Shown: positions 1 to 11,130, counted from the first letter of the stretch. The stretch: 64,000 bases of DNA from Legionella sp. MW5194 (GCF_016864235.1 NZ_CP045732.1:1-64000), one strand, 5' to 3'. Translations and numbers: made by a program. The notes: generated from the sequence alone by a model not told the origin.

Positions 1-1353
1 GTGTCTGCGAACGTTTGGCAGAAATGTCTGGGGCTTCTGGAAGAGGAATACCCCCCACAGCAATTTAATACCTGGTTACGTCCCTTGCATGCGAAAGTGC
101 AGGACAACAGCCTTATTTTATTGGCCCCCAACCGTTTTGTGGTCGACTGGGTCAATAAGCATTTTTTTGCACGAATAAGAGAACTGGCTACGCAACTGGG
201 TGGCGAGTTGATTTCCGCTGTCAGCATTGAGATCGGCAGTAAACCGTCTGCTCAACCGGCTGCTGCCGAACGTGAAACACCGGTCGCTGCCCCTGTGAAT
301 AAAGTCATCCCCAAAAAAACCGCTGACTATAAAAACAGTTATTTAAACAAAAAATTTCATTTTGATACCTTCGTTGAGGGCAATTCAAACCAACTGGCTA
401 GAGCCGCTTCCCTGCAAGTGGCTGAGCGCCCTGGCGACGCGTACAATCCGCTTTTTATTTATGGCGGTGTGGGGTTGGGTAAAACCCACCTGATGCATGC
501 GATAGGCAATGCCATTTTAAAAAATAATCCTGAAGCCAAAGTGCTTTATCTTCATTCTGAACGTTTCGTGGCGGACATGGTCAAAGCCCTGCAAACCAAT
601 ACCATCAATGAGTTTAAACGGTTCTATCGTTCGTTGAATGCCCTGTTGATTGATGATATCCAGTTTTTTGCTGGAAAAGACCGCTCACAGGAAGAATTTT
701 TTCATACGTTCAATGCGTTACTTGAAGGCCAGCAACAAATCATTCTCACCAGTGATCGCTATCCTAAGGAAATCGAAGGGGTGGAAGAGCGGCTTAAATC
801 ACGGTTTGGCTGGGGATTGACCGTTGCTGTCGAACCGCCCGAGCTTGAAACGCGTGTGGCCATTTTGATCAGTAAAGCGGAGCAATCCAATATTGAATTG
901 CCCTACGAAGTGGCTTTTTTTATTGCCAAACGCATACGTTCCAATGTCCGTGAATTGGAGGGCGCTTTACGTCGTGTCATCGCGAATGCCCATTTTACCG
1001 GCAAGTGCATTACTATTGATTTTGTTCATGATGCCTTGCGTGATCTTCTTGCTTTACAGGATAAGCTGGTCACGATTGAAAACATCCAGAAAACGGTCGC
1101 TGAGTATTACAAAGTCAAAGTGGCGGATTTATTATCCAAGCGCCGCAGCCGCTCGATTGCCAGACCAAGGCAGATGGCCATGGCCCTGGCTAAGGAATTA
1201 ACCAATCACAGCCTCCCTGAAATTGGCGACCATTTTGGCGGTCGTGATCATACCACCGTCATTCATGCCTGCCGTAAAGTCAAGGAACTGGTGCAGATAG
1301 AAAATGATTTTGCTGAAGACTATAAAAATCTGTTACGTATTTTGTCTTCTTAA
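1..1353 (+). CDS. dnaA: Chromosomal replication initiator protein DnaA
   Basis: DnaA binds DnaA boxes at oriC, unwinds the origin and recruits the DnaB helicase. The 450-residue protein has the normal family length and order: an N-terminal domain I ([20 protein letters not shown]), a variable linker, an AAA+ core with Walker [10 protein letters not shown] near residue 155 and Walker [10 protein letters not shown] near 215, and a C-terminal DNA-binding domain with the signature [15 protein letters not shown]. Translation starts with GTG at the first base of the window, so its promoter and ribosome binding site are outside. It heads the dnaA-dnaN-recF cluster, with 12 bases to dnaN. This arrangement suggests that oriC is directly upstream, but it is not visible here. 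Confidence 0.98.
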   Translation: MSANVWQKCLGLLEEEYPPQQFNTWLRPLHAKVQDNSLILLAPNRFVVDWVNKHFFARIRELATQLGGELISAVSIEIGSKPSAQPAAAERETPVAAPVNKVIPKKTADYKNSYLNKKFHFDTFVEGNSNQLARAASLQVAERPGDAYNPLFIYGGVGLGKTHLMHAIGNAILKNNPEAKVLYLHSERFVADMVKALQTNTINEFKRFYRSLNALLIDDIQFFAGKDRSQEEFFHTFNALLEGQQQIILTSDRYPKEIEGVEERLKSRFGWGLTVAVEPPELETRVAILISKAEQSNIELPYEVAFFIAKRIRSNVRELEGALRRVIANAHFTGKCITIDFVHDALRDLLALQDKLVTIENIQKTVAEYYKVKVADLLSKRRSRSIARPRQMAMALAKELTNHSLPEIGDHFGGRDHTTVIHACRKVKELVQIENDFAEDYKNLLRILSS

Positions 1354-1365
1354 CTGGAAATAAAC

Positions 1366-2472
1366 ATGTTTCAACTGGCTATAGAAAAACGGAAATTACT
1401 TCCTGCGCTATTAACAATGGCTGGCGCGGTCGATAAACGGCAATCCCTTGCTATTTTGTCCAATATCCTTCTTTCGGTATCCAATAGCCGCCTGGTGTTG
1501 ACAGCAACCGATTTGGAAATTGAAATGTCTGCTGTGTTGGATTGTGATTCGGTTGATACTGCATCACAAATCACCGTGCAAGCAAAAAAACTGATTGATA
1601 TCATTCGTTCTCTGGATGACGATGCTGTTGCCGAGATTAAATTAGCCGCAGGTGGGGTTGCAATCAAATCGGGACGCAGCCAGTTTAAATTAGCCACCTT
1701 GCCGGCGGATCAATTTCCGGTAAATGATTTGGATAAAAGCGAGCTTGAGTTCACCATTCAGCGCGAGTCATTGATCCATCTGCTGCAATCCACTCATTTT
1801 GCCATGTCGCAGCAGGACGTTCGTGTTTTCCTTAACGGCCTGTTGCTTGATATCGAAGGGAGCCATTTAACCACGGTGGCGACCGATGGTCACCGCATGG
1901 CCATTTGTAAGTTTCAATGTGAGCAGCATTTGCCGTCGCAGCGGTTTTTGTTGCCCCGTAAAGGTGTTCAGGAAATGCTCAGATTGTTGGCTGCTGTCAC
2001 GGACGAGTCCATTGTGGTAACGGCTGGCAAGGGTCATTTTCGTTTAGTGACCGAGCAATATACTTTTTCCACGAAATTGATCGAAGCGCGTTTTCCGCCC
2101 TACACCAAAGCCATTCCAACGGACCAGGACAAGTACGTGCTGATTGACCGGGATATTCTCAAACGGTCGCTGTCCCGAATTGCTATTCTGGCTAACGAAA
2201 AATCACGCGCGGTTCTTCTTCACATTCAAGCCAATTCGCTCACTTTGATTGCCAATAATCAGGAGCAGGAGGAGGCCAGTGAATTACTCGAAGCCCACGT
2301 CGATGGTCAGGAACTCAAGATTGGTATCAATGCGGGTTATTTATTGGATGTATTGGGTTATTTACCTGATGGACTTGTTCGATTATCCATGTCTACAACC
2401 GACAAGAGTATGCTAGTTGAATCATTACAGGACGCCAATTACCAATACATCATTATGCCCATGAAGTTATGA
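1366..2472 (+). CDS. dnaN: DNA polymerase III sliding clamp (beta subunit)
   Basis: The beta clamp encircles DNA as a homodimer and tethers polymerase III. The 368-residue length is typical, and the three repeated clamp domains can be followed: an N-terminal domain (LPALLTMAGAVDKRQSLAIL), a central domain with the conserved TDGHRMA segment, and a C-terminal end finishing in YIIMPMKL. That ending matches the family's usual MPM(R/K)L tail, which forms part of the partner-binding pocket. The ATG lies 12 bases after dnaA, and the stop overlaps the recF start by four bases, so cotranscription and translational coupling with recF are likely. Confidence 0.98.
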   Translation: MFQLAIEKRKLLPALLTMAGAVDKRQSLAILSNILLSVSNSRLVLTATDLEIEMSAVLDCDSVDTASQITVQAKKLIDIIRSLDDDAVAEIKLAAGGVAIKSGRSQFKLATLPADQFPVNDLDKSELEFTIQRESLIHLLQSTHFAMSQQDVRVFLNGLLLDIEGSHLTTVATDGHRMAICKFQCEQHLPSQRFLLPRKGVQEMLRLLAAVTDESIVVTAGKGHFRLVTEQYTFSTKLIEARFPPYTKAIPTDQDKYVLIDRDILKRSLSRIAILANEKSRAVLLHIQANSLTLIANNQEQEEASELLEAHVDGQELKIGINAGYLLDVLGYLPDGLVRLSMSTTDKSMLVESLQDANYQYIIMPMKL

Positions 2473-3527
2473 TTCTCAGTGAATTGCATGTTCATAATCT
2501 CCGTAATCTGCAGCCGTTGCGTGTGAATTTGCATCCTCACCTTAATCTGGTTACCGGTCTCAATGGCAGTGGCAAAACCTCCTTTCTTGAGGCCATTTAT
2601 TTATTAGGTAATGGCCATTCATTCAGAGCCCGTGAAATTTCCAGTCTGGTTACTTATCAACAACCCGCATTGTCTGTTTTTACTAAAACAGCCGACGAGC
2701 AGACGGTTTCCATCAGTAAATCCCTGTCCGCAGCGACAGTCGTAAAAATCAATGGTACTCCTTGTTTTACCAGTAGTCAGCTCGCTTACCTTTTACCAAC
2801 GCAAATTTTTTATCAGGACATCTTTCAAATCATCGATTCAGGTCCAGCGGTTCGTCGCAGTGTACTGGATTGGGGATTGTTTCACGTGGAACACACTTAC
2901 CATGGGCTATGGAAAAATTATCGCAGGGCTTTAAAACAAAGGAATAGTTTACTCAAACAGCAGGCTTCTGCGCAGCAATTTGCTCCATGGGACAAACTAT
3001 TATCTGATTTGGCGAATGAATTGGATGAGTCACGGGCCCATTACGTGCTTAAGCTGAATGAACGTTTCAAGATCATTTTACATGCGTTTTCCGATCTTTC
3101 CTGTCAACTGAATTACTACAAGGGGTGGGATAGAAAGCAGGAGGGTATTCCGCTTGGTTCTGTTTTAGAGGCGACGTTAGCCGCTGATCGTCAAAGGCAA
3201 TTTACCCATTACGGGCCACATCACGCCGATATTATGATTACCATCGATGAGCATAAAGCCCGGTTTCATCTATCACGTGGACAGCAGAAGATGGTTCTTT
3301 TTGCGCTTAAATTGGCTCAGGCTGAATTACTATCCCGACATTGCATTCATTTGATTGACGACATCAACGCCGAACTGGATCCGACTCATCTGTCACGGCT
3401 TATTGAGTACATTAAAACAAATGACTCTCAATTCATTATTACTTCAAATACGTCTGGATGGTTTACCGATTTTTTCCATGAACATCATTATGAGCTCATC
3501 TCTCTCGACAAAGGTCAACGGGCCTAG
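2469..3527 (+). CDS. recF: DNA replication and repair protein RecF
   Basis: RecF is an SMC-like ATPase that acts with RecO and RecR to load RecA at single-strand gaps. Its 352-residue sequence carries Walker A GLNGSGKTSFLEA near residue 31, an ABC-type signature LSRGQQKM near 275, and the Walker B-like HLIDDINAELD near 296. These are the expected family features in the expected order. The ATG overlaps the dnaN stop by four bases. A parS-like ParB site is embedded in the coding sequence at 2878-2893, so this gene also carries a chromosome-segregation signal. Confidence 0.97.
   Translation: MILSELHVHNLRNLQPLRVNLHPHLNLVTGLNGSGKTSFLEAIYLLGNGHSFRAREISSLVTYQQPALSVFTKTADEQTVSISKSLSAATVVKINGTPCFTSSQLAYLLPTQIFYQDIFQIIDSGPAVRRSVLDWGLFHVEHTYHGLWKNYRRALKQRNSLLKQQASAQQFAPWDKLLSDLANELDESRAHYVLKLNERFKIILHAFSDLSCQLNYYKGWDRKQEGIPLGSVLEATLAADRQRQFTHYGPHHADIMITIDEHKARFHLSRGQQKMVLFALKLAQAELLSRHCIHLIDDINAELDPTHLSRLIEYIKTNDSQFIITSNTSGWFTDFFHEHHYELISLDKGQRA
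2878..2893. other. parS-like ParB binding site inside recF
   Basis: The 16 bases TGTTTCACGTGGAACA differ at one position from the perfect palindrome TGTTTCACGTGAAACA. Read on the other strand they are TGTTCCACGTGAAACA, which fits the widely conserved parS consensus TGTTNCACGTGAAACA. ParB binds such sites near the origin and spreads to direct chromosome segregation. That a ParB protein of this organism binds here is inferred. Confidence 0.8.
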
Positions 3528-3563
3528 GTACGTCATTGAATGACGATGGCTCGTGTAAGTCCA

Positions 3564-3579
3564 TGTTTCACGTGAAACA
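3564..3579. other. Perfect palindromic parS site between recF and gyrB
   Basis: The bases TGTTTCACGTGAAACA form an exact 16-bp palindrome identical to the canonical bacterial chromosomal parS. It lies in the 157-bp recF-gyrB intergenic region, about 690 bp from the second site inside recF. Its place next to the dnaA cluster is typical for ParB-parS centromere sites. Confidence 0.93.
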
Positions 3580-3614
3580 AATCAACTCAATGCTGTAAAG
3601 AAATGGTACGAAAG

Positions 3615-6102
<2,488 letters not shown>

Positions 6103-6131
6103 AGTGAACGGGTAATAAAGACAGTGTGAAG

Positions 6132-6174
6132 GGGATAGGTGAATCACTCGGAGGAAGCCAGAATCACCTATTCC
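6132..6174 (+). terminator. Inverted repeat downstream of gyrB
   Basis: GGGATAGGTGA (6132-6142) can pair with TCACCTATTCC (6164-6174), an 11-bp stem with one G-U pair and a 21-base loop, about 30 bases after the gyrB stop. It is followed by TTTCC rather than a long T run, so it would be a weak intrinsic terminator or a 3'-end stabilising hairpin. Confidence 0.4.
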
Positions 6175-6444
6175 TTTCCAAAAAAGCCGCATCCTTACGG
6201 CGAAGCACTTCCATTGTGCTGGTCCCTTGTTTGACTTCCTGTCAGACAATCCGTGTCATCCTTTGCATCAAGTATTACTTAAGGCACTAAAAAAGTCTTG
6301 ATGTATACTTCTCTATCCGTTGTAAGAAATATCTCAAAAAACAGTATGTCCTATCTTAAGGCAGGATAAGCCAGCTGATTTGATGGGTTAATAATGTTTG
6401 AGGGGTACGGCAGGGAATGAATGCAGTGGTTGATGCACAGGCGA

Positions 6445-6479
6445 CACAGAGATATCGCGGCTCGCGCGATGTCTCTGTG
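6445..6479. repeat. Strong 15-bp hairpin after the RavA-like gene
   Basis: CACAGAGATATCGCG (6445-6459) and CGCGATGTCTCTGTG (6465-6479) pair over 15 positions with one G-U or mismatch, leaving a five-base loop. The repeat begins 14 bases after the stop codon of the minus-strand gene ending at 6494. Neither strand shows a U-tract directly after the stem, so a classical intrinsic terminator is not supported. A 3'-protective hairpin or protein-binding site is possible. Confidence 0.6.
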
Positions 6480-6493
6480 CAGGAAGTGGATGA

Positions 6494-7120
6494 TTAAAAT
6501 AAAACGCAACACCCTTTTCGATGTTCATCATCGGACGAAGCGCTATCGTCAAGTAAACTCACCTCTTCCTCTTTCTCTTCTTTTGATTTAGAAACCATAA
6601 TCTTACCAAATTTTTCATTAATGGTTTTAAATACATCACCCGTGGGCTGTACAGATAAAATCCTGAGACCCTTGGCAATTTCGGTATGTGACGCAGGGGA
6701 GTTGGCAAGACAAAGGGCAATCTCTTGTTCCTTACCGGCCAGACGGTGCTGAACCAGAGCGGCATGTTCATTGTACATATCGACATTGAATTCTTCGCCG
6801 ATAAAGATACGCCCGGGGTTCTTGTTTCGGCTGTCGGTGATGGAATCAAGACGGCGGCAGACTTCCAGTGCTCTTGAAAAGGCGGCATGAAAGCAGTCAT
6901 TGGTTTGCAGTGTGGGATTACGCAGAGCATCGCTCAAGTGGCTTAACCCTTTAAGATCGGCTCTGTTCGACAACATGTGAAAAATCAATTGTCGTTTCTC
7001 ACTATCAGACAGCTCGTCCAATGCCTCACGGCTGGCAATCAATGAATCCTCATCATCCAGCAGGGCCTTGGCGTCAGTGGGATTAAAACCACGTAATTGT
7101 TCTGGTGTGTACTTTGGCAT
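6494..7120 (-). CDS. ravA: RavA-like Dot/Icm effector candidate with C-terminal CaaX box
   Basis: This 208-residue soluble protein lies directly upstream of hfq, the place occupied in L. pneumophila by the effector gene ravA (lpg0008). The name rests on this synteny and its look, not on an alignment. The C-terminus ends GCCVLF: the last four residues C-V-L-F form a CaaX prenylation box. It is preceded by a glutamate-rich block (KSKEEKEEEVSLL) and an acidic-serine stretch, resembling Dot/Icm translocation signals. The ATG at 7120 is chosen because AAGGAG stands seven bases upstream; a longer reading frame to 7240 lacks such support. Biochemical function is unknown. The inference is delivery to the host cell and membrane anchoring by host prenyltransferase. 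Confidence 0.7.
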   Translation of the reverse strand: MPKYTPEQLRGFNPTDAKALLDDEDSLIASREALDELSDSEKRQLIFHMLSNRADLKGLSHLSDALRNPTLQTNDCFHAAFSRALEVCRRLDSITDSRNKNPGRIFIGEEFNVDMYNEHAALVQHRLAGKEQEIALCLANSPASHTEIAKGLRILSVQPTGDVFKTINEKFGKIMVSKSKEEKEEEVSLLDDSASSDDEHRKGCCVLF

Positions 7121-7295
7121 TGAATACTCCTTGTATTGATGCACAGATGGCAGATTAACGGTCAACAACGAGTGTAGCAGGCGAAAGGGGTCTCTCCAAC
7201 AGGCCTTAAAAATTAATCCCAGGCCATGCCTTATTAACAAACCGGCCGCTCATAAATAATTCATTTAGTCTTAAAGTATTGTTAGTGAATGCCGA

Positions 7296-7303
7296 CTATA
7301 CTT
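7296..7303 (+). promoter_or_regulatory. Possible RpoS-type -10 element before hfq
   Basis: CTATACTT at 7296-7303 resembles the extended -10 element preferred by sigma S. It lies 43 to 50 bases before the hfq start. No good -35 hexamer is seen at 17 bases, which is compatible with sigma S but proves nothing. hfq of L. pneumophila is reported to be RpoS-influenced; the link here is inference. Confidence 0.35.
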
Positions 7304-7345
7304 GTGAATGTGGTTGCCTTAAAAAACAAGAACAAGGAGAAGGCA

Positions 7346-7594
7346 ATGTCTAATAAAAATCACTTGCTGCAGGATCCCTTTCTGAACGAACTTCGTAAGG
7401 AAAAGGTGCCAGTGTCGGTTTTTCTAGTCAATGGCATTAAATTACATGGTCTGATTGATTCTTTTGATCAATACGTGGTGATGTTAAAGAACTCCGTCAC
7501 GCAAATGGTCTATAAACACGCCATTTCGACCGTGGTGCCATCGCGGATGGTTAAAGTGCCCACTGGTGATGAGGACGAAAATGTGGCAGACTGA
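7346..7594 (+). CDS. hfq: RNA chaperone Hfq
   Basis: Hfq forms a hexameric Sm-like ring that promotes pairing of small RNAs with mRNAs. The 82-residue protein shows both Sm motifs: Sm1 around [21 protein letters not shown] and Sm2 with the conserved [12 protein letters not shown]. The amino end [17 protein letters not shown] is the usual Hfq beginning. The ATG at 7346 follows AAGGAGAAGG, and a longer frame from 7289 is rejected because it adds residues absent from Hfq. hflX follows after 29 bases, as in the common hfq-hflX arrangement. Confidence 0.97.
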   Translation: MSNKNHLLQDPFLNELRKEKVPVSVFLVNGIKLHGLIDSFDQYVVMLKNSVTQMVYKHAISTVVPSRMVKVPTGDEDENVAD

Positions 7595-7623
7595 CACCCT
7601 TTCAACGTGGTGGAATTGACGTA

Positions 7624-8898
7624 TTGTTTGAACGACCGCAAGGTGGCGAGCGCGCTATTCTGGTGCAACTGGCGCTTCCCGGGGTGGATGCCGGCAGAGC
7701 TTTGGATGAATTTAAAGAGTTGGCGGTATCGGCTCAGGCTGAAGTGATCGCTTGCGTCACGGGTGCCCGCGCTACCCCTGAAGCCCGCTATTATGTTGGT
7801 CTTGGCAAAGCGGAAGAAATCCAGGGGCTGGTTCAGGCCGAACAGGCGGAACTGGTTTTAGTCAATCATGAGTTGTCGCCATCTCAGGAGCGAAACCTTG
7901 AGCGGCTTTTTCAATGCCGGGTCGTGGACAGGAGCGGTTTGATCCTGGATATTTTTGCACAACGCGCCCGTACCTTTGAAGGGAAGCTTCAGGTTGAACT
8001 CGCGCAATTACAGCATATTTCGACACGGCTCATCCGCGGCTGGACCCACCTTGAGCGCCAAAAGGGCGGTATCGGTTTACGTGGTCCAGGTGAGACCCAG
8101 CTTGAAACCGATCGACGCCTGTTGCGTGAGCGCATCAAATACATTAATAAACGCCTTGAAAAGGTCAGACGCAGTCGCGATCAAAACCGTCGCGCCCGTC
8201 AAAAAGCGGCGCTTAAAACCGTCTCCCTGGTGGGTTATACCAACGCGGGTAAATCCACCCTGTTCAATGCGCTGACTGGCGGCCACAGTTATGCCGCCGA
8301 TCAATTGTTTGCGACGCTTGATCCAACCATGCGTAAATTGGATATTCCGGGCTCCTCCCCCATTATCCTGGCCGATACGGTGGGTTTTATCCGGGACTTA
8401 CCCCATGATCTGGTGGAAGCATTCCGGGCTACGCTGGAGGAGACGGCACAAGCCGATTTATTACTGCATGTGATTGATATCGCCGATCCCAACTGGCGCG
8501 ATACCGTGTTTGCCGTGCAGCAGGTTTTGAAAGAAATCGGTGTTGATGATATTCCCGTTATCCAGGTCTTTAATAAAATTGACCAGCATGAAGACTGGCA
8601 GCCGAAACTGGATTTGCAGGAAGGCAATTGCAAGGTCTGGCTTTCCGCTAAAACCGGTGATGGATTGGATTTACTGACCAAAGCGGTTGCCACCCTGTTG
8701 CATGGGGACATTACAGAAGAAACGGTCAGCCTGGGACCGGACCAGGCCAAATTGCGTGCCAAACTCTATCAGATGGGCGCGGTGACCGATGAAGTAAGCA
8801 AGGAGGAGGGGGGATGGCAACTGACCATCAAAATAACAAAAAGCCAGAAGGACCGTTTGTTTACCCCCAAAAGCGATAGCCTTGAAGCAGAGTATTAA
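7624..8898 (+). CDS. hflX: Ribosome-associated GTPase HflX
   Basis: HflX is a GTPase that binds the 50S ribosomal subunit and can split stalled ribosomes. In 424 residues it has the N-terminal HflX domain (including VRTFEGKLQVELAQL-like sequence and the glycine-rich RLIRGWTHLERQKGGIGLRG) and a G domain with G1 GYTNAGKSTLFN near residue 204, G3 DTVGFIRDLP and G4 NKID. The start is TTG at 7624, giving MFERPQGGERAILVQL, a normal HflX beginning; the ribosome binding site is weak, suggesting translation linked to hfq. Its stop overlaps the end of the convergent thioredoxin-like gene by four bases. Confidence 0.96.
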   Translation: MFERPQGGERAILVQLALPGVDAGRALDEFKELAVSAQAEVIACVTGARATPEARYYVGLGKAEEIQGLVQAEQAELVLVNHELSPSQERNLERLFQCRVVDRSGLILDIFAQRARTFEGKLQVELAQLQHISTRLIRGWTHLERQKGGIGLRGPGETQLETDRRLLRERIKYINKRLEKVRRSRDQNRRARQKAALKTVSLVGYTNAGKSTLFNALTGGHSYAADQLFATLDPTMRKLDIPGSSPIILADTVGFIRDLPHDLVEAFRATLEETAQADLLLHVIDIADPNWRDTVFAVQQVLKEIGVDDIPVIQVFNKIDQHEDWQPKLDLQEGNCKVWLSAKTGDGLDLLTKAVATLLHGDITEETVSLGPDQAKLRAKLYQMGAVTDEVSKEEGGWQLTIKITKSQKDRLFTPKSDSLEAEY

Positions 8899-9344
8899 CT
8901 GCGGCGAATGATTTCCCTTAAGGTATCCATGGTTTGACTGCCATACAGGGCGGTCATGAACTCACCCCGGGGATTAAAAACAAAGGTCACCGGTACGCCG
9001 CGAATATCCCCTAGTTCCAGGGAGTGGCGGGGGTCCTTTTGCAGGCTGGGGTAACGAATACGGTATTGTTTGATTAAATGCCGTTGCTCAGCCAGAGATA
9101 ACCCCTCATAATTGACTGCAAACAGGGCCACCCGGTCTTTTTCTATCCGGTAAAATTGATTGAATTCCTGAATTTCGTCGACGCAGGGCTGGCACCAGCT
9201 CGCCCAGTAGTTAATCATGACCCACTTGCCTTTAAGATCATGGAAGGCGATTTTCTTCCCCTGGATGTCCGTTAACACAACACCGGCCTGTGTCCAGTGA
9301 CTAATGATTAGTAACCCAAGGAAAACCAATTTTTTTAGCGCCAT
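8895..9344 (-). CDS. TlpA/ResA-family thiol-disulfide oxidoreductase
   Basis: The 149-residue protein has an N-terminal hydrophobic segment ending near SHWTQA, consistent with a cleaved signal peptide and a periplasmic location. It then shows a TlpA-like thioredoxin fold with the active site WCQPC in the context YWASWCQPCVDE near residue 50, and the cis-proline segment RGVPVTFVFNP. Such proteins reduce periplasmic disulfides, for example in cytochrome c maturation; the real substrate is not shown. The gene runs convergent to hflX. A small reading frame (9335-9472) overlaps its start and could couple its translation. Confidence 0.88.
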   Translation of the reverse strand: MALKKLVFLGLLIISHWTQAGVVLTDIQGKKIAFHDLKGKWVMINYWASWCQPCVDEIQEFNQFYRIEKDRVALFAVNYEGLSLAEQRHLIKQYRIRYPSLQKDPRHSLELGDIRGVPVTFVFNPRGEFMTALYGSQTMDTLREIIRRS

Positions 9345-9472
9345 GGTAGTGTCCAGAATAAAATGAGAGTTGCCTGTAACCGCCCACTTTCTGCGAAGAG
9401 ATCAATCGATTGGGCTTCTGGCTTAATGAGGCTCTCGTACAAATCAACCATAGTAACATAATTCATTTCCAT
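9335..9472 (-). CDS. Possible 45-residue small protein upstream of the TlpA-like gene
   Basis: A reading frame begins with ATG at 9472, seven bases after a strong GGGGAGG ribosome binding site, and ends ten bases inside the next gene. Its product starts MEMNYVTMVDLYESLIKPEA and ends ILFWTLPWR. No family is recognised. The ribosome binding site and the overlap suggest a real leader or small protein, but it could equally be the remnant of a mobile-element gene. Confidence 0.35.
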   Translation of the reverse strand: MEMNYVTMVDLYESLIKPEAQSIDLFAESGRLQATLILFWTLPWR

Positions 9473-9519
9473 TCTGGCACCTCCCCAGGATTCAATTGGT
9501 CTTTCTGACAATCGGTGAA

Positions 9520-9552
9520 GCCATTGAGAAAGCGCTCCTCTTCCTCAATGGC
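9520..9552 (-). repeat. Inverted repeat after the phospholipase gene
   Basis: GCCATTGAG (9520-9528) pairs perfectly with CTCAATGGC (9544-9552) across a 15-base spacer. It lies about 20 bases downstream of the minus-strand stop at 9571. No U-tract follows, so it is recorded as a hairpin only. Confidence 0.4.
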
Positions 9553-9570
9553 CAGCAAGCTTGCTCACGT

Positions 9571-11130
9571 TCAGGAGCCGAAAACAGGGGATGTCTCCAA
9601 TTCCTTGCTTTCTTTTTTGGAATTAACAACGGGTTCAGCAAGAAAGCCATGTTTACGCAAGGCTTGTTGCAATGCCGCCCCAGTAGCAGGTGTGTGCCAA
9701 TCGGTATTGACTGTAAGGGAGGGAGTATTGCAAGGAGGGATGGGAATAGGCTGCCGATTGGGATTTAAATCCTGCTCTTCCTTTTGAATACGCAATAATT
9801 CACTGAGTGTAAGCGCTTGCAAGGTCCCTTGGTAAACATAAGGAAAAAGTCTTAATTTGGCGACCAGATTGAATGCGCCCCATTGGCTGGTTAATGGCGA
9901 ATAACCATGCGCACCGGGATTTTCACGTAAATTCCGGTAATCCGATGGCGACAATAATCGGATTCGGCTTAAATCGTTACGATAAAAAACAGTCTCGTTT
10001 TCATCAAGAACAAACAATGGCTGTGGTTGTCGGTAGCGTTTATCCACATCAGGCAATTCTTCCAAACCGGCATAGTTTTCCTGCGACGGTATCTCACCAC
10101 CCTGAGCCACGCGCTCCAAATCACCCAAAGACTTCTGCATGCCGCTAAGGCAGGCGACTTTATTGAAATAATTAATGCACTCATTAAAATCACTGTCGCC
10201 TCGTGCTGCATTCGGCGGCTCTGACGGAGTCGGGGTTGGGTCGTAGGCCCGGGTGGTGTAGACACCGACACGGTTCAACTCATTATGCAGATCATTGGCA
10301 AGTATACTTCCCCATACGCCAAACCGCTCCTGCAGCAGTACGCGTAAATCACTGATCATGGACATGTGGCCTGCGGCGAAGTGATCGGAATAATAATGGA
10401 ACGTGAATAATTCCAGTCCCAGTGCCATGGCCTGATAACGGCAGGCGAGATCATGGAGTTCATCGCCAGTGTAGGTTTTTTCCGCTTTCAGGGTTTCCCA
10501 TAAAACACGAGCCGAGTCCTGTTTGGGGATATAATTCTGGTTATTAGCCAACTGCTGAAACTCGTAGGCGATGCGGGAAAATTCCAGCGCAAGGTGATGG
10601 CCAATGGTGTAGACGCGTACAGACCAGGGCGTAAAATGGGTTTGGTTACGGTTTAACATTTCCCCATAATCTTTCACGCGTAAATAAAACATTAACTGTT
10701 TGACATAATCATTTAACGTGTCGGAAAAGGACACATACCGTGTACTGTCAATGCGATAAATTTTATCGATGTCGCTGTTTTGAACGTCGGGGGAAGCCAG
10801 ATTATTATAAGCGCGCAACAAAGCCTGTTTGTCTTCGGGTCTAACCGGTTGGCGTATCAATTTTTTGCCAACGGACTTGGCTTTCTGCCCATGGCATTTG
10901 GGTAAATTTAATTCCATAGACCAGGTGGGATCGGTGAAAAAATCCCCGGCCATGGCGATGACATTGCCAAAGGATAAATTTAAATTAACAGGTTCAGGAA
11001 TGCCCGTATTGGAAAAGCGCATCATTTGCAAGGACACTTCCCCTTGCTTGCCTGTTTTCAGGTAAGGGTTGTTCTTAAATCCGTTGAATTTTAAGGCATT
11101 CCCCAATTCTGTATGTTCCTTGGTATCCAC
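9571..11130 (-). CDS. plcC: PlcC/CegC1-like zinc-dependent phospholipase C
   Basis: This 519-residue protein resembles the Legionella phospholipase C family (PlcA, PlcB and the Dot/Icm-translocated PlcC/CegC1), which hydrolyses phospholipids using bound metal. Candidate metal ligands are visible: AGDFFTDP near residue 61, GHHLALEFSRIAYEF near 177, and FHYYSDHFAAGHMS around 244-257. No signal peptide is seen, as expected for a type IV substrate rather than a type II exoenzyme. Its position after ravA-hfq-hflX and before pirin matches L. pneumophila lpg0012. The start is set at GTG 11130, seven bases after AGGAG; a TTG six bases further up sits too close to that site. Confidence 0.8.
   Translation of the reverse strand: MDTKEHTELGNALKFNGFKNNPYLKTGKQGEVSLQMMRFSNTGIPEPVNLNLSFGNVIAMAGDFFTDPTWSMELNLPKCHGQKAKSVGKKLIRQPVRPEDKQALLRAYNNLASPDVQNSDIDKIYRIDSTRYVSFSDTLNDYVKQLMFYLRVKDYGEMLNRNQTHFTPWSVRVYTIGHHLALEFSRIAYEFQQLANNQNYIPKQDSARVLWETLKAEKTYTGDELHDLACRYQAMALGLELFTFHYYSDHFAAGHMSMISDLRVLLQERFGVWGSILANDLHNELNRVGVYTTRAYDPTPTPSEPPNAARGDSDFNECINYFNKVACLSGMQKSLGDLERVAQGGEIPSQENYAGLEELPDVDKRYRQPQPLFVLDENETVFYRNDLSRIRLLSPSDYRNLRENPGAHGYSPLTSQWGAFNLVAKLRLFPYVYQGTLQALTLSELLRIQKEEQDLNPNRQPIPIPPCNTPSLTVNTDWHTPATGAALQQALRKHGFLAEPVVNSKKESKELETSPVFGS

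Larger units (their letters stand above)
6103..6493. other. 391-bp intergenic stretch with hairpins
   Basis: No credible gene was seen between gyrB and the convergent RavA-like gene. The stretch holds two listed inverted repeats (6132-6174 and 6445-6479) and a weaker 7-bp inverted repeat CATCAAG/CTTGATG beginning near 6266. No tRNA or known riboswitch pattern was recognised. One or more small RNAs could be encoded here, but nothing in the sequence proves it. Confidence 0.5.

Noticed and set aside
6445-6479. Intrinsic terminator call for the strong hairpin
   Set aside because: Neither strand has a U-tract after the stem, so it is kept only as a hairpin.
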